A DNA stretch of 64,000 nucleotides from Epichloe hybrida. Its lineage: Eukaryota; Ascomycota; Sordariomycetes; Hypocreales; Clavicipitaceae. The translations under genes and the position numbers were made by a program. Within the stretch, counting starts at the first letter, position 1, and every line of letters starts with the position of its first letter. Below, in pieces: positions 22,646-36,266 of this stretch. Location of the stretch: assembly GCA_019022495.1 (NCBI GenBank), contig JAFEKR010000001.1:1302001-1366000 (forward strand), written 5' to 3'. The notes beneath the pieces are model-generated. The model was not told the DNA's origin and did not search any database. It was given only the letters and a program-made list of their open reading frames with translations.

Positions 22646-25610
22646 ATGCCGATATACAGCACCGGGGCGCAGGTCGCTCTGCTCAAAGCTGTAAGTCCAG
22701 TAACTGTCGAGTTGCCGTTGTCTTCTTTCTGACTAGTCAATCTGGTATTTTAGCAATGCTAATGCACGATCCAGGCAAACCGTGTCTTTGACTTAGGCCA
22801 AGTTGTCGAGTCCCTTGAAGACCTCACAAATGGGATTTTGCTTGGTCAAATTCTTCACGAGCTAGATTCTGAATTCGAACCGTCCCATCTCGAATCCACC
22901 CAAGGCACTTCAAAATATTTGACACACAAGCGAAACATTCAGACAGTATACAAGGGTCTATTCAGATTTATTCGTCGACAAGTTCCCGAACTTGGCTGCC
23001 AGGCAAAGAAATTTGACTACCATGCTATCGCAGAAAACCCGGAGCCTCAGGGCATTAGCCAGGTTTGTATAACAAGACCATGAGGCAGATCGCTGAGAGT
23101 CGCCAATTAATGATTGATCCTAGTTACTTGCTGTCATGGTGTCTGCCGCTGCAATGGGTCCCGATAATGGCAAATATGTCCCAAGGATCCAGCATAGTCT
23201 TGATCGCGAGAATCAGGCAGAAATCATGCAGATTATTCGTACCATGCAGCAGGACGTTGGCCACTTCAAAGATGACACTGATTTAGACGATGCCATCGAT
23301 GCTGTTATGGAGGCCCGAGATATGGATCTCCTAGTAGAGGAGCAGAATGCGGCTCTTCGCCAACAACTTGACAGTACGAAAAAGAACCTCTCGGATTACA
23401 TTACTCGCTTGGAATATTTGCAACAGAGTCACGAAGAGCTGAAATACGAAAAGGAAAAAAATGACCGAGAACTTGAAGTCCTTCGCAAAGCTACAAGATA
23501 ATAGCAGAAGCCATTAAACCTTGAAGCCTGAAATGAAACGAACTGAAGTCATTGATCGATAAAAAGATAACCGCTTATATCTGCTGTAGAGTAAAAGCCA
23601 CAAGGTTACTGATAGAACTGGAGAAAAAAGCAAATACAGCAGAGAGGTACAAACAAAAACTCGAGTCTCAACAGCACCTAGCAAAGGAAGTGCAGAATCT
23701 CCAGTATGAGAAAGCAGAGTTACAAGAGCAGCTACGCTCTCTTGTACATGACAGGGAGAGAAACGAAAGAACTCGCAAAGCTGAAGATGAGCTCACCAAA
23801 ATGATCACACAGTCAGAACAGCACCTTTGGGACGAGCGAAACCAAAAAACTCAGCTAATTAAGGACCTTGCCGTTCTGGAAGAGGAACTCGTCAGATTAA
23901 AAGCACAAAGAACCCATGATGAGCGCTTCATTCAAGACTTGCAAGAACAGGTGCAACAAGGACAAGATAATATTACACCAGGGACGAACCTTGGTGTTAC
24001 ATCTGCCACGTTCAGCTTGGAAGACGAGCTGAATAACGCAACCGATGAGGACAGGCAGACTAATATACCCCTAGAACTTTCGCGCCTCAAAGCCGAGAAC
24101 GATCTACTGAGGCGGACACTAGGATCAACAGGTGATGCTGCATTACTGAGAAAGGAGCTCGAGGAACAACGTCGTCTGCGAGATCGTCTGCAACAAAACT
24201 TCAACGATGTATTTGAAAAGCACACAATATGCCAAGAACAGGTCACTGCACTTGTGACAAACTCCATCAGCGAAGAGTAAGAGGATATTTGGATACTGTG
24301 AATTAGCGGAGATTGTTGAACTAATGTTAAAACCATTCTCTACAGCTCCAAAGCGTTCGTTGATCTACGAAGTCAGCTGATTCGATCACAAGAGGGCCTG
24401 GACGAGACTAGGAAACGAGCCGACGATCTACAAACCAAGGTTATGGACACACACCGTGAGCTAACTTCAGCAAAAGCAAACCTTTCGGCCGCGAAAAAAG
24501 GTGGGATCGAAGCCATAAATGAGCTCAAAAGCACGGACAAACTTATTTCCGAATCCCTGAAAGCAGAGCTAGACAGATTGCGAGAAGATTACAGTTTCGT
24601 TGTGAGTGAGCGAGATGCACAGAAGTCTCAGTTGATCGAGGCCCTTCTTGCCAAGGACAGACTCAGGAAAGAAGTTGAGGATGCCAAAGAGCTACAAGAA
24701 AATTCAACGAGTGGTCCTGCAGATGCGGATATGTCCGAGGCGATGAAAAAGTCAAGTGAAAAGATCGAAAAACTCCGTACACGTCTAAAGGAACGCAAAC
24801 AGGTGAGTTTGGTCATTTCAGCCCCTGACATGCGTATACTCGGTCCCCCCAACTGGTCTTGGAAAGTTGTCTCTGGAACGACATCAAGCAAAGAGCCTCC
24901 AGACGAAGCAGTCAAATCGTGCCAACCTGTGGGCAGTGTCAACAAGTATCACGTGCCCTGGTTCTCTTGCTTGGATGATCATACTCACTATTGGCGGGGA
25001 ATGATGGTCTAATGGGCGAGTTTCCAATGTCGATCATTCGAAGTTTCGCATGTGAATCGATTTGGCTAAAGGGTCCATCCACCACGAGGGTAGCCACCAG
25101 ATAATGCCACCAGATAGTGCCACCTTTTCAACTTCAACTTCACCTTCAACTTGCATTCTTAGTATCCTAATTCTCTAACGATTATGATCATCAGCAACTG
25201 GAACAGTCGGAGCAGGAGAAACTGGATCTGCAAAAGCGACTCAAGGCAGCCCAAGGCGGCGAACAGCCTGCTGCACAAAGAGTAAGTATGGTTCAGCAGC
25301 TTGGACCTATCCTAGTTCTTAAGCACTTCTCTGCTGGCATTTACTGCAATGAGTTGAGCTAACATCTCATTCTTAAGGCTGCCATTGACCAAGTAATAAA
25401 GAACTTGCAAAGAGAAAATGCTCTTATTGCGACAGCCTGGTATGATCTCACCAGTCGGTTACAGAGCAACCATGTTGTACTTCAACGGCGACATGATGCT
25501 CCCCGGAGCTGGTTGAATAAGCAGAGGCAGATGGTCAATGGTCAGTTGCGCCAACGCGACTTGCTCTACCTCTACTGACCAAGATTCTTCCAGCGACACC
25601 CCGAAAATAG
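22646..25610 (+). CDS. HOOK-family dynein adaptor (possibly disrupted)
   Basis: Exons: 22646-22690, 22775-23062, 23124-about 23500, about 23590-24276, 24346-24802, 25195-25281, 25378-25540, 25594-25610. The N-terminal HOOK domain (residues 1-150) has ESLEDLTNGILLGQILHELD. A long coiled coil follows, with ATRLLIELEKKANTAERYKQ and MITQSEQHLWDERNQKTQLIKDL. The C-terminal end LIATAWYDLTSRLQSNHVVL is strongly conserved in fungal Hook proteins. These link early endosomes to dynein through a FHIP complex. Between KATR (about 23501) and ATRLLIEL (about 23590) there is TAA TAG in frame and no GT donor in usable phase, so the gene as given cannot be joined. Either the sequence has an indel or deletion here or the gene is broken. 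All other introns are canonical. Confidence 0.82.
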
Positions 25611-26216
25611 GAACGCTTGGACTAGGCTTCGCGAAGCTTGAAGAAGCTGAGCGAACGGTTTGACTTGTAGGCCCTATATCAATTCGCATTGACGTCAGAC
25701 GATGCAAGCCCTCAAGCCGCAAGCCCAGGGTCGCCAAGACTTGATAGATAACGAATATTCTCCCCTATCCTGCGCTATCACTCTCTGCAGCTCCTTTTTT
25801 GTCGAATGGCGCAACGTGATATCGGACACCATGTATCAACTTCGAAGGTTCATCAAAGACCTTATACCCACTTAGACTATAATTGTTCTTAGTTCTCATT
25901 TGATAGCCCTTTAGTGCCGCGCATTCCCCCTTTCTTGACAGATCGCTTAAGCTCTGGAAATTGCCACGTGGGAACAGAAATTTCTGCAGCGGGTATTCTT
26001 GATCAGACTCCATGGCTTCCTGCAGCACATGGATTTGTCACAGCATGAACCAAAGGCGAGACAAAATTAATAGGTAATGTATGTTAATACATGCAGGCGT
26101 AATCTAAATCATAAGACTTACACGGTGTTAATAACTATTACGCTGCGAGGATGCGTATGTGTCATCAGAGGAACGGCAACAAATCCCGAGCTAGTTTACG
26201 AGACTGAAAAATAGAT
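25611..26216. other. Intergenic region between HOOK and adenylate kinase genes
   Basis: A minus-strand frame at 25765-26028 (87 codons, YQMRTKNNYSLSGYKV) is not recognisable and has no partner exon; probably chance. Convergent 3' flanks otherwise. Confidence 0.4.
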
Positions 26217-27213
<997 letters not shown>

Positions 27214-28707
27214 ACACGGATATCGGAGGATCTAGGTTCAAGTAGAAAGATTTGACCCCAGAATTCTGGGCCTGGCAACAAGCGGCGTTGAACCGGGAGA
27301 ACCAGGCGCTATGATTGGCTTGCGGCTGTCTTTTCCTGATCCTCGGTATTACTGTGTTGAGATCGCTATAATAGTCTGTACGGAATACTCCGTCCGTACA
27401 CCTGACTTTACATGCACCACATTTTTGCACGTAAAAAAGTGCTGTGCAAAGTGAGGTTCCTTTTGCCCGTCCGGACGGCATTATCACTCTGGCCAACGGG
27501 CCTGTCAAAAAACATGCTCGTTATTGTGACCATGCCAATTTTTTCCCTCTTTATTTTTCTTACTTTCTTTAGTTACAAGAACGTATTCATATACGTTTAT
27601 ACGGCCAGCGTAGCGGCGGCGCATTCTATGATCCAAATCAATTCGTTGTCAGGCTTTGCGTTTGGAGGGAGCTGATACGCAGCTGAGATCGAGACTCCAG
27701 TCGCCTTTTCCCTGAATTGGACTAAGATCATGGTGATAAATTTATGCTCTCGTCCAGCATTCTGCATATCTGCATCTGTCTAATAATGAAAGCCCTGATT
27801 GGGCACAACTACGTGACAGGTGTTGACATTCGTATGATTCACTATCACCTCTGTGTGTACCCCGTGATGGCCCAAATCGTCAAGTTTGACAGGGGAAGGG
27901 TGGCTTCGTAACCGCTTATACGCGCACTGACCCCGTTTCAGATTTCTGTCACTAACTACGAATCTTTCAATATTATTATTATAACAGATCAAAGTCATTG
28001 AACTTGTTATGACAACAGAGGCAGGCTTGCAAAGGGCTGACAGGCCGTTCGGCGACACAGACTGGATATAGAGTCAGCACATTTGAAGTGGCTTTAGCAC
28101 CCTGTATATCTCCTGAACATACGCGACTGAACATATGTAAATGATGATGCTGAGGTCGCTATTCAAACTCTTTGGATCAGGGGTTGGTGATCACTGATGG
28201 TAATTGTTGAGTCTCTTGTTAAGTACGACAAGCTTCTTGGGGGGGGGGGGGGTGAAGCACGTGACAGGTCTCGCGCTTGGCAGTATGTAAGCAGATGCGA
28301 TGCGAGCAAGTTGACTCCTCGTTGGTCCACCGCCTGCCATTCTGACATGTTCTGTGCAAGTTATTGGCATATAATGCCAGCCTCGCCAGCCTACCTAATA
28401 AAAGTAGCTGCTTCCAGACATCCACGACATCCCGGATTTTCCCCATACGTTCAAATCCTTTTTTGTCGATATACCACTATTGCAGCGAGTCGTGCAATCT
28501 AAGTACTCCATGATCATTGCGTCAGCTGCCAGACCGATTGAATAGGCTTTCCAGCTTCAAGGCAGCCAAACGTACACGTACACGTACTGTGACGGCAGAG
28601 GCGACTGAACAAGAACCCACCAAGCTGCAATTATCCTTCGACAACTTCCAGGCCACACAGCCTAGTCTTGACCCTTCCTACACGAATTAAAGCTCTCCGT
28701 GCCGACG
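27214..28707. other. Divergent intergenic region, G-tract
   Basis: Divergent promoters of ADK1 and RPN8. It includes a G-tract at about 28239-28252 and a clustered motif set around 27378-27400 (TACGGAATACTCCGTCC). No coding sequence recognised in 1.5 kb. Confidence 0.5.
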
Positions 28708-29937
28708 ATGCCTACCACTACTGCAGAAACGCTCTCCCTCGTCACCAGGAACGTGTCGGTTGCCCCTCTGGTCCTCCTGTCCGCTGTCGACCACTACAAC
28801 CGCACAGTTCAGAATAAAACAAAAAGACGGGTAGTTGGCGTACTACTGGGACTCAATGATGGAAAAAATGTGAGAGTGTCGAACAGCTTCGCGGGTAAGT
28901 TGCTTCCCCACCCCACCGCCAACCCGCGGATGTCGGTAATCTAACACATTGTGCTCTTCAGTGCCATTTGAGGAGGACGATAAGGATCCTTCTGTTTGGT
29001 TTCTAGATCATAACTACGTGGAGTCAATGAATGATTTGTTCAAGAAAGTCAATGCTCGAGAAAAGCTGATTGGGTGGTACCACTCCGGGCCCAAACTCCG
29101 GGCATCAGATCTGGAGATCAATGAACTGTTCAAGCGCTATACTCCTAACCCATTACTGGTCATCATCGACGTCCAGCCGAAAGAATCTGGTGTGCCAACT
29201 GATGCCTACTTTGCTGTAGAGGAAATCAAAGACGTAAGCAACCAAACTCCTTTGTCGTCTTCAGCTTAGCGCATGCTCCATGGCGCTGAGTCTTGAGCTG
29301 CTGCCATTCTAGATATGCTTCAATTTTGCAGGTTTGCTATATGTGCTAACATTAGTTAAAGGATGGTACTACGACGTCAAGAACCTTTGTCCACACGCCG
29401 TCGATCATTGAAGCCGAGGAGGCAGAGGAAATTGGCGTTGAGCATTTATTGAGAGATATTCGAGATGTTGCTGTTGGCACTCTGTCAACACGCGTCACGA
29501 ATCAGCTTCAGTCTCTTCAAGGCCTTCATTTGCGACTGCGAGACATTGGCGCTTATTTGCAGAAAGTTCTAGATGGGCAGTTGCCCGTCAATCACGCCAT
29601 TCTTGGTAACCTGCAAGACGTATTTAATCTCCTACCAAACTTATCTAGTCCCGAAGGTGACTCAAAGGGCGGTAGCGATGAATTAGCGTACGCTATGGGT
29701 ATCAAAACCAACGATCAACTTATGGCCATTTATCTCAGCAGTTTGATAAGGGCCATTACAGCCTTCCACGACCTCATTGAGAACAAGATACAAAACAGAC
29801 AGCAACAGGACGACAAAGAGGCAAAGAAAGATGACACTGGGAGCAAGGATGAGAACAAAGAAGGCGATACTGGTGGTGTGAATGGTGATGCGAAAGACAG
29901 TGGTGACAAGCAGAAGGGGGCTCAGGATAAGAAATAG
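28708..29937 (+). CDS. RPN8: 26S proteasome regulatory subunit Rpn8
   Basis: Exons 28708-28894, 28962-29233 and 29362-29937 give 344 aa. The MPN domain covers residues about 15-150: [23 protein letters not shown], and [14 protein letters not shown]. As in all Rpn8/PSMD7 proteins the catalytic JAMM set is incomplete (H-S-G-P in place of H-S-H-P), so it is the inactive partner of the deubiquitinase Rpn11 in the proteasome lid. The C-terminal helical part ([31 protein letters not shown]) is typical. The tail after residue 295 is a run of Lys, Asp, Gly and Gln. The ATG at 28708 starts MPTTTAETL. Confidence 0.95.
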
Positions 29938-30212
29938 CCTATTAAATTGACTGGAAGCAGACAAACGCGGTTCTCCTGGGCTGCTAGGAAAAAGGTAAGG
30001 GAGTCGCTCAAAGCTGAACACTGCTCGCATTTGTACACTGGACTTGTTGCATCAATACACAAAAAGGACAAAACACCGGTCTTGGCGTACAACCCAACCC
30101 CACCCCTTCTACCTGAATTTTGTTTCCTAGCATTGCGTCAGCATTGACCTTGGATGTTGCGCCTGTGAATGCGTTTTTGAAGAACTTTCTGGGTTGAACT
30201 GACCTTACCCTG

Positions 30213-30914
30213 CTAGACGCTGGAAACTAATGTCGCTATTTCATATTTCGAGGAAACTCTATCAGTGGACGTGGCTCGTGATCTCGTCCATTCCGCCATT
30301 AAGCAAGCCAGAAGATGCTTACAGCAGGGCACGTGGTCGCTGTTAAGGGATGTGTAACGCGGGGGAAATCCTCCTGGCAGACCGTCTGAATCAGAAATAC
30401 ATGCATTTCCTGTGCGAGCGCCCCTGATTTCGCCTGTCTTTTGAGTGCAAAACTTATCGCGAGAAAAATCGTTACACGAACAGTTCCAAGCCGCAAGATG
30501 TATGACATGGACTCTGGACAATGTGTCTTTAGGCACGGCTCGCGAAGTATTTTCAGAGGATAACGACTGAACGGCATATGCTGGAAAGGAATTTAGACCC
30601 ATCACCAACCCCCTTTGTCTGAGAGTAAACGATTCTGATTGCGACCAACCTTGTATGTTGCTAGGCTCGTTAGACGTCTCTGCTCCGGCCTGCAATCTTG
30701 CCACAAGTTGTCTGTCTATCAAATCCAGGGCCGGCAAGACCAAATTCGGGAAAATCACATGAAGTGTGAGCAGCAAACTCCGAAATCTTGGCTTCGCTTC
30801 ATGATGTTGCTGCTGCTGCGGATTAGCCTGGACTGAACATTCGCCAGACTCGGAAAGTGAGGCGATGAGCGATGACAAAAGTCGCTGATGAGCCGGGACT
30901 GAGTCTGCTGTCAT
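30213..30914 (-). CDS. SWIM zinc-finger protein, Sws1/Shu2-like
   Basis: A single exon of 233 codons. The C-terminal half has the SWIM signature: CSC in AWNCSCNDFSRDKF, then after about 45 residues PCCKHLLACLMAEW (CxC...CxH with C-K-H). A fungal family with this short architecture is Sws1, which pairs with Rad51 paralogues in the Shu complex and supports Rad51 filaments in homologous recombination. The N-terminus has a Gln/His-rich stretch (NPQQQQHHEA) and a predicted helical segment (PNLVLPALDLIDRQLVARL). It sits tail-to-tail with RPN8, 275 bp apart. The assignment to Sws1 is inferred from motif and size; another SWIM protein is possible. Confidence 0.7.
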   Translation of the reverse strand: MTADSVPAHQRLLSSLIASLSESGECSVQANPQQQQHHEAKPRFRSLLLTLHVIFPNLVLPALDLIDRQLVARLQAGAETSNEPSNIQGWSQSESFTLRQRGLVMGLNSFPAYAVQSLSSENTSRAVPKDTLSRVHVIHLAAWNCSCNDFSRDKFCTQKTGEIRGARTGNACISDSDGLPGGFPPRYTSLNSDHVPCCKHLLACLMAEWTRSRATSTDRVSSKYEIATLVSSV

Positions 30915-31508
30915 GACTTCGAGTTTACAGTGTAAGGAAAGGACTTGCTGACGTGACTATAGCCTATACCAGAGCGTTGATAGCGATTCAACTATGTAGT
31001 AGTGGGTGATCTGGAATGGGGAAAGTCGGAGAGTCTGGTGCTGGTGCCAACTCGAATTTGAACGTCTCTTCTAATAGGCATCCCCACAGTGTCCCTACTA
31101 TTGTGCAAGTACCCAGGTACAGTACCTATCTGGTGGGCAGTATCAATGGCCCCCTAACCCTCAAAAGGAAGAGGGGAGAGACTACAAATCGAAGGCTACT
31201 AAGATAATCGTGTAACAAGATGTATTTATTTTTTTAACTAGTATACAATTTTCCATTTCATCAGGTAAATAAGACGATGTGGTGAAATGCTATAATGGAT
31301 GTCTCGTTGCTTTAAAGCTAACACGATATTACGACGGTATTTGTGAGCAAAAGTTTAAGCTTAGTATAGGACAGTGTCTTAGTAGTTGCTAATTCCGGTC
31401 GGAAGGAAGCCCACAAGGGTACAATTGAAAAAAACATTTCCATAATCTCTGATGATATCAAGCGGCCAAAGGACCTAATTTGTGCTGATGAATACACGCT
31501 GGAAGATT
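30915..31508. other. Intergenic region between SWIM gene and HEM13
   Basis: SWIM-gene promoter and HEM13 3' flank. It is AT-rich at 31205-31330. No gene or repeat recognised. Confidence 0.45.
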
Positions 31509-32809
31509 TCAGACCCAATCTTTCGGGTCCTTCAAGATGTCCACGAGGCGCTGCTCCCTACTTTTGGGCTCGGGCTCATGCATATATTTCCAGCTTGCAG
31601 TCAGAGGCAGGCTGACAAGAATGCTTTCCACACGGGAGCCCGGAGTGTTTAGCCCAAATGCGGTCCCACGATCATGCACGAGATTAAATTCTACATACTT
31701 GCCTCGTTGCAATTGTTGCCAATCCTTTTCATGTTCATTAAAGGGCATATCCTTTCGTTTCTCGAGTATCGGTAAGTACGACGGAATGAAAGATTTCAGA
31801 CAGTCTTGAACAAACGCAAATGTGTTCTCTTGGTCACGCTCGGCTTCATCGAGGTCATCAAAAAATATGCCCCCAATACCGCGGCATTGCCCTCTGTGCT
31901 TATTGTAGAAGTATTCATCGCACCATTTCTTGAAACGAGCATAGTAGGTTTTGTCGTGCGAGTCGCAAGCGTCCTTGAGTGTTTTGTGAAAATGAATGGC
32001 ATCTTCATCGAACAGATACGAAGGTGTCAAGTCGCTACCACCTCCAAACCACCACACTTGAGAGGAACCATCCGGATTCGCTGTCTCAAAATATCTGTAG
32101 TTCAGATGCACAGTTGGCGCCATGGGATTCTTGGGGTGGAGGACCATGCTCAACCCAGCGGCAAAAAAATCGAGTGACTCGACGTTTGGATCCAGCATCT
32201 TATGGTTCGCATGCATTTTCTGAATAGCTGGTTTTGGGAGAGTTCCATACACCACGCTGATATTGACACCAGCTTTCTCAAACACGTTGCCATCTTGGAG
32301 AACGCACGTTATGCCTCCTCCCCCGTTTTTGCGCTCCCACTCATCCTTTCGAAATTTGTGGCCATCGACTTTCTCGAGTTCTTTGACGATAATTTGCTGT
32401 TGCTCCTTGATGAACTTTTCCATCCTGAGTCGCATTGGCGAGTCGTCACTGATCGCGCTTTCGCGTTTCTTCTGTGCGTCCTTCTCTGCGAGCGTCGCTA
32501 CGTCGAGTTTGGCACTAGAGCCGGTGTTCTGGGTAGAGGCCTAGAGTAAGCAGCTTGTTCAGACTTATTTTGTGAAGCGCTGTTGACCTAGTTACTTACC
32601 AATTGGAAGGCCAACGGAGCACCGAGGGCGATTACAAGAAAAGCAGCCCATTTAGGCATTGACGGCGATCGATGTGCATGTTTTGTGGATTGAACTATCA
32701 TCCGTCGGCGAAGAGCTGAAGGAACATGTGCACTTTGTTTCGGTAAATTCCAAAGGCGATGAATGGCTGCAGAGCCCAGCCGTGAACCGTAGCGGCTTGA
32801 TGAAGACAT
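31509..32809 (-). CDS. HEM13: Coproporphyrinogen III oxidase
   Basis: Exons 32809-32600 and 32540-31509 give 413 aa. The catalytic body is highly conserved: MHANHKML, PTVHLNYRYFE, WWFGGGSDLTPSYLF, CRGIGGIFFDDLD, and YVEFNLVHDRGTAFGL. The enzyme converts coproporphyrinogen III to protoporphyrinogen IX with O2 in heme synthesis. The N-terminal 70 residues (from MSSSSRYGSRLGS, Arg/Ser-rich, then the hydrophobic AAFLVIALGAPLAFQL) look like a mitochondrial presequence plus a membrane-type sorting segment. That predicts an intermembrane-space enzyme as in animals, whereas budding yeast Hem13 is cytosolic. The intron falls exactly after this leader. The frame extends a few codons further upstream only through a TTG, so 32809 is the first ATG. 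Confidence 0.95.
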
Positions 32810-33913
32810 TATCGATGGGAGCAATGCTCGGAGAGAGTGGTTCGAAGTTGTCTATAGCTGATCTATCCGAATGCACTAATCCTACGGTGAAGGCCACCTA
32901 AGCCGAAAAAGATTTGGTGTATCGTCGTCTCTGTCGATATAGTGCGCGGGCAAACTCGGGAAGCAACTCGTACGATAAAGAGGTATCAAATAATGTTCAG
33001 ACAGAAAGCAAGAAGATGCAAATCAGCTGTTGACACTTGATTGCGGGTCAAAGTGGGTACCGTTTACGTACGGAGTATACCACGGCTGATAGTATCTCTT
33101 TGGTGCTGGTAAGAATACGCAGCTGATAAAGGTTAGTAGTATGTAGTCCGTAATAAAGCTATAGCTATTATCCGTAGTAGCACTTGTTCCCTTACCGAAT
33201 GCCGTTGCACGAAAAAAGAGGACTATTTGTGCGTTTTATCATCTCTTATATGCCTTGCAACAAATCCGTAAGGCAGATGAAGAGAAACACGTGTTCACAC
33301 GATGCGACTCTAGGTATAAGCAGGTCCTGGCCTAAGTGTAGTAATAAGGAGTATTCAAGTGTTGTCGGAAAGTGCGGTTGTATGTAATAAGCACTGAGGG
33401 ATATGGCAGACCACCTGACGAGACGGACTGGTGGGGTAGACGCGCATCTGGAAGTGATCATTCAAACATGTTGGGACATCGCGTGAGGTATAAAATAAGC
33501 TCTAGAGTTGGAGGTATTAATACAACTTGTCTTTCGGATTGCCACGGTGAGCTCGTTCTCTAGAATCTCTACACATGGAGCTTGGGTCTAACTTTGCCAT
33601 GCCGGATGTGGACTAGTGTGGGTATGCCCCGCGCTTTTCGGTCCTCGTGCCTGTCACTGCCTACCACCGGCCTTCCTCGCTTGGTCATACTCAGCTTCCC
33701 TCCTGCCACAAGTCTGCTGCCTCGTCATCACCTGAACGGCCTTTCATCGATCCCAAGACTTCCATCCTCCATCAAGTGCCCACCTGTTGTCTTCGGGAGA
33801 ACAACTTGGTATGTATATTATCTCACTGTACCTTACTGCCCGGGAAACCCAGTTCAGCACCTCGAGCTTACATCAGTTGTAGAACCTCACGCCATACTCC
33901 GATAACTTTGACC
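32810..33913. other. Divergent promoters of HEM13 and ATG8
   Basis: A TACGGAGTA motif lies at 33069-33077 and a related site near 33145. Frames in 33580-33910 run into the ATG8 start in other phases and are not protein-like; they are probably a long 5' UTR of ATG8. Confidence 0.45.
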
Positions 33914-34498
<585 letters not shown>

Positions 34499-36266
34499 TG
34501 ATTCGCGTTCAAACGATCTCGGTTTAGATTGATGACAAGGCGTTCCGGTTGTGCTGTGCAGACACAAACTTCTTATTTGACTTGGGATGATCTTAGATTG
34601 GCTCTTCTGTTATGACGCACGTCGATTACCTTCAACAACGCGATTTTAATCAATAGCAACTCGGTAACAAGTACTAGTTTAGCCGTTTGTGTATGAATCG
34701 AGAATGAATGAAAACGCCTTAAAGAGACTTGAAGCAACCCCACAGCGGACGAGCATGAATAAGATTATGTTATTGGCATTCTTTTGGCACAAGTACTTTA
34801 ATGGCATTAGCTGAACGCGGAACAGCAATACTGGACACGCCCTCACTTCGTGTAAATGATAGAGTGCCAAAAAAGTACGTGATTTAATGCGAGAGAGCAA
34901 ACAAGAGTGTACGTTCTTGAGGCTCGAAGGGCCGTCTGACGTCCCTTAATGTCAGGCCAAACCAAAAAGGAGATTTCCCGTCATAGGTGCTCGACAGAAT
35001 GATAGTGCTAGTCTATTTGGTGTAGAGCTATCGGAGCCCGAAGCACGTCGAATCCTGGACAATGATGTCTTTTCCCAGGACTACTCGGTTCAGCTCTAGG
35101 TAAGTATCACGGAGTAAAGCTTACTGGTTAGTGTCTGGCCTTTTTGTTCATTCAGTCATTTTCTTACCACAATAGGTAGGCAGCCAGGTAACACGAACAA
35201 CCCAGGGAGGTACACGAACAACCCAGGGAGTCAGCCAATGAATCTATCGCCATGGTGTACACTTGACCCACGCATGATCCATGTCAAGCGGCTAATACTC
35301 CATTGTAGACCTCCCATCAATTTGGCAAAAATGTCTTGGCGTCAACCTGCATCAACCCCGGTACACGTTGTATTACTTCAGACAGAGGCAGAGAGGCCAA
35401 GGAGACGACAGCTTGTGTGGCTTTCTCTTCTTATGTGCCGTATCTGATCTGCACACGCGCCCACCATACTCTAGTTCTCCTGCTCATTCAGTGGACAATA
35501 GGTAACAATAAGAGCCTTTGTGTGCGGTACACTTCTTCTCTCTGCTGAGACCAAAGTGACGGTCACAGGACCTGAAACGGGGCTGACAACAATGCAGGCC
35601 TTGCTTGCACTTTTTTTTAGACTCGCAACAGTCCGACCTAGCCTGTTGCAGAGAAATGAGAAAAGCCTCACTCCAGACCAAAGAACAGACTTTCTTTGAT
35701 CGAGATAGGCGCTGTGTGAAAGGTCAACATAGATCCTTTGACTCGACTGGATCTCCTTTCTTCAACGGGCTGGCGCTTAAAGACCCGGCCCCACTTCAAG
35801 CGCTCATAAGACAATAGGGACGACTGGGGTGCTTGTGTCTGACCGATCACAGTCGCGATTCATCCATTGGTTCAAAGTACTCAAAGATACTACATGTAGA
35901 TAGTGAGATTCATTTGCTTGTCCGTGGTCCGAATCTCGTGTCCACACCAGTTTCACGTCGGCAAGTTATTGTGTACTGTACCTACCCGTATTTCCCAACA
36001 GGCTATCATGAACACTAACTAACACCTTCTCATATCTCCTGTAAACCTGCGGAGTCCTTGATCTCTCTTTAAACAACAAACTTCTATGCACTCTTGATTT
36101 TCCCTCTACGCGGTGTCGAAGCCTAGTACTCTATGGGACTGTCAAGTTGCTCTGTGTTCATCTTCCTGCTCCCCTATTCTTAAGATAACGACGAAACTCC
36201 CCACGGACGAGAACCACTCGGCCGTTTCATTCTCGTGTACCTTCCAAGATTGGTGGTAGAATCAGA
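34499..36266. other. Intergenic region between ATG8 and PRM1
   Basis: About 1.8 kb without a recognisable gene. There is a 19-bp direct repeat, ACACGAACAACCCAGGGAG, at 35191-35209 and 35212-35230. The frames seen are under 90 codons and unlike any family. The right part is presumably the PRM1 promoter and leader. Confidence 0.5.

Noticed and set aside
31806..32549. Plus-strand frames inside HEM13
   Set aside because: Shadows of the strongly conserved minus-strand coding sequence.
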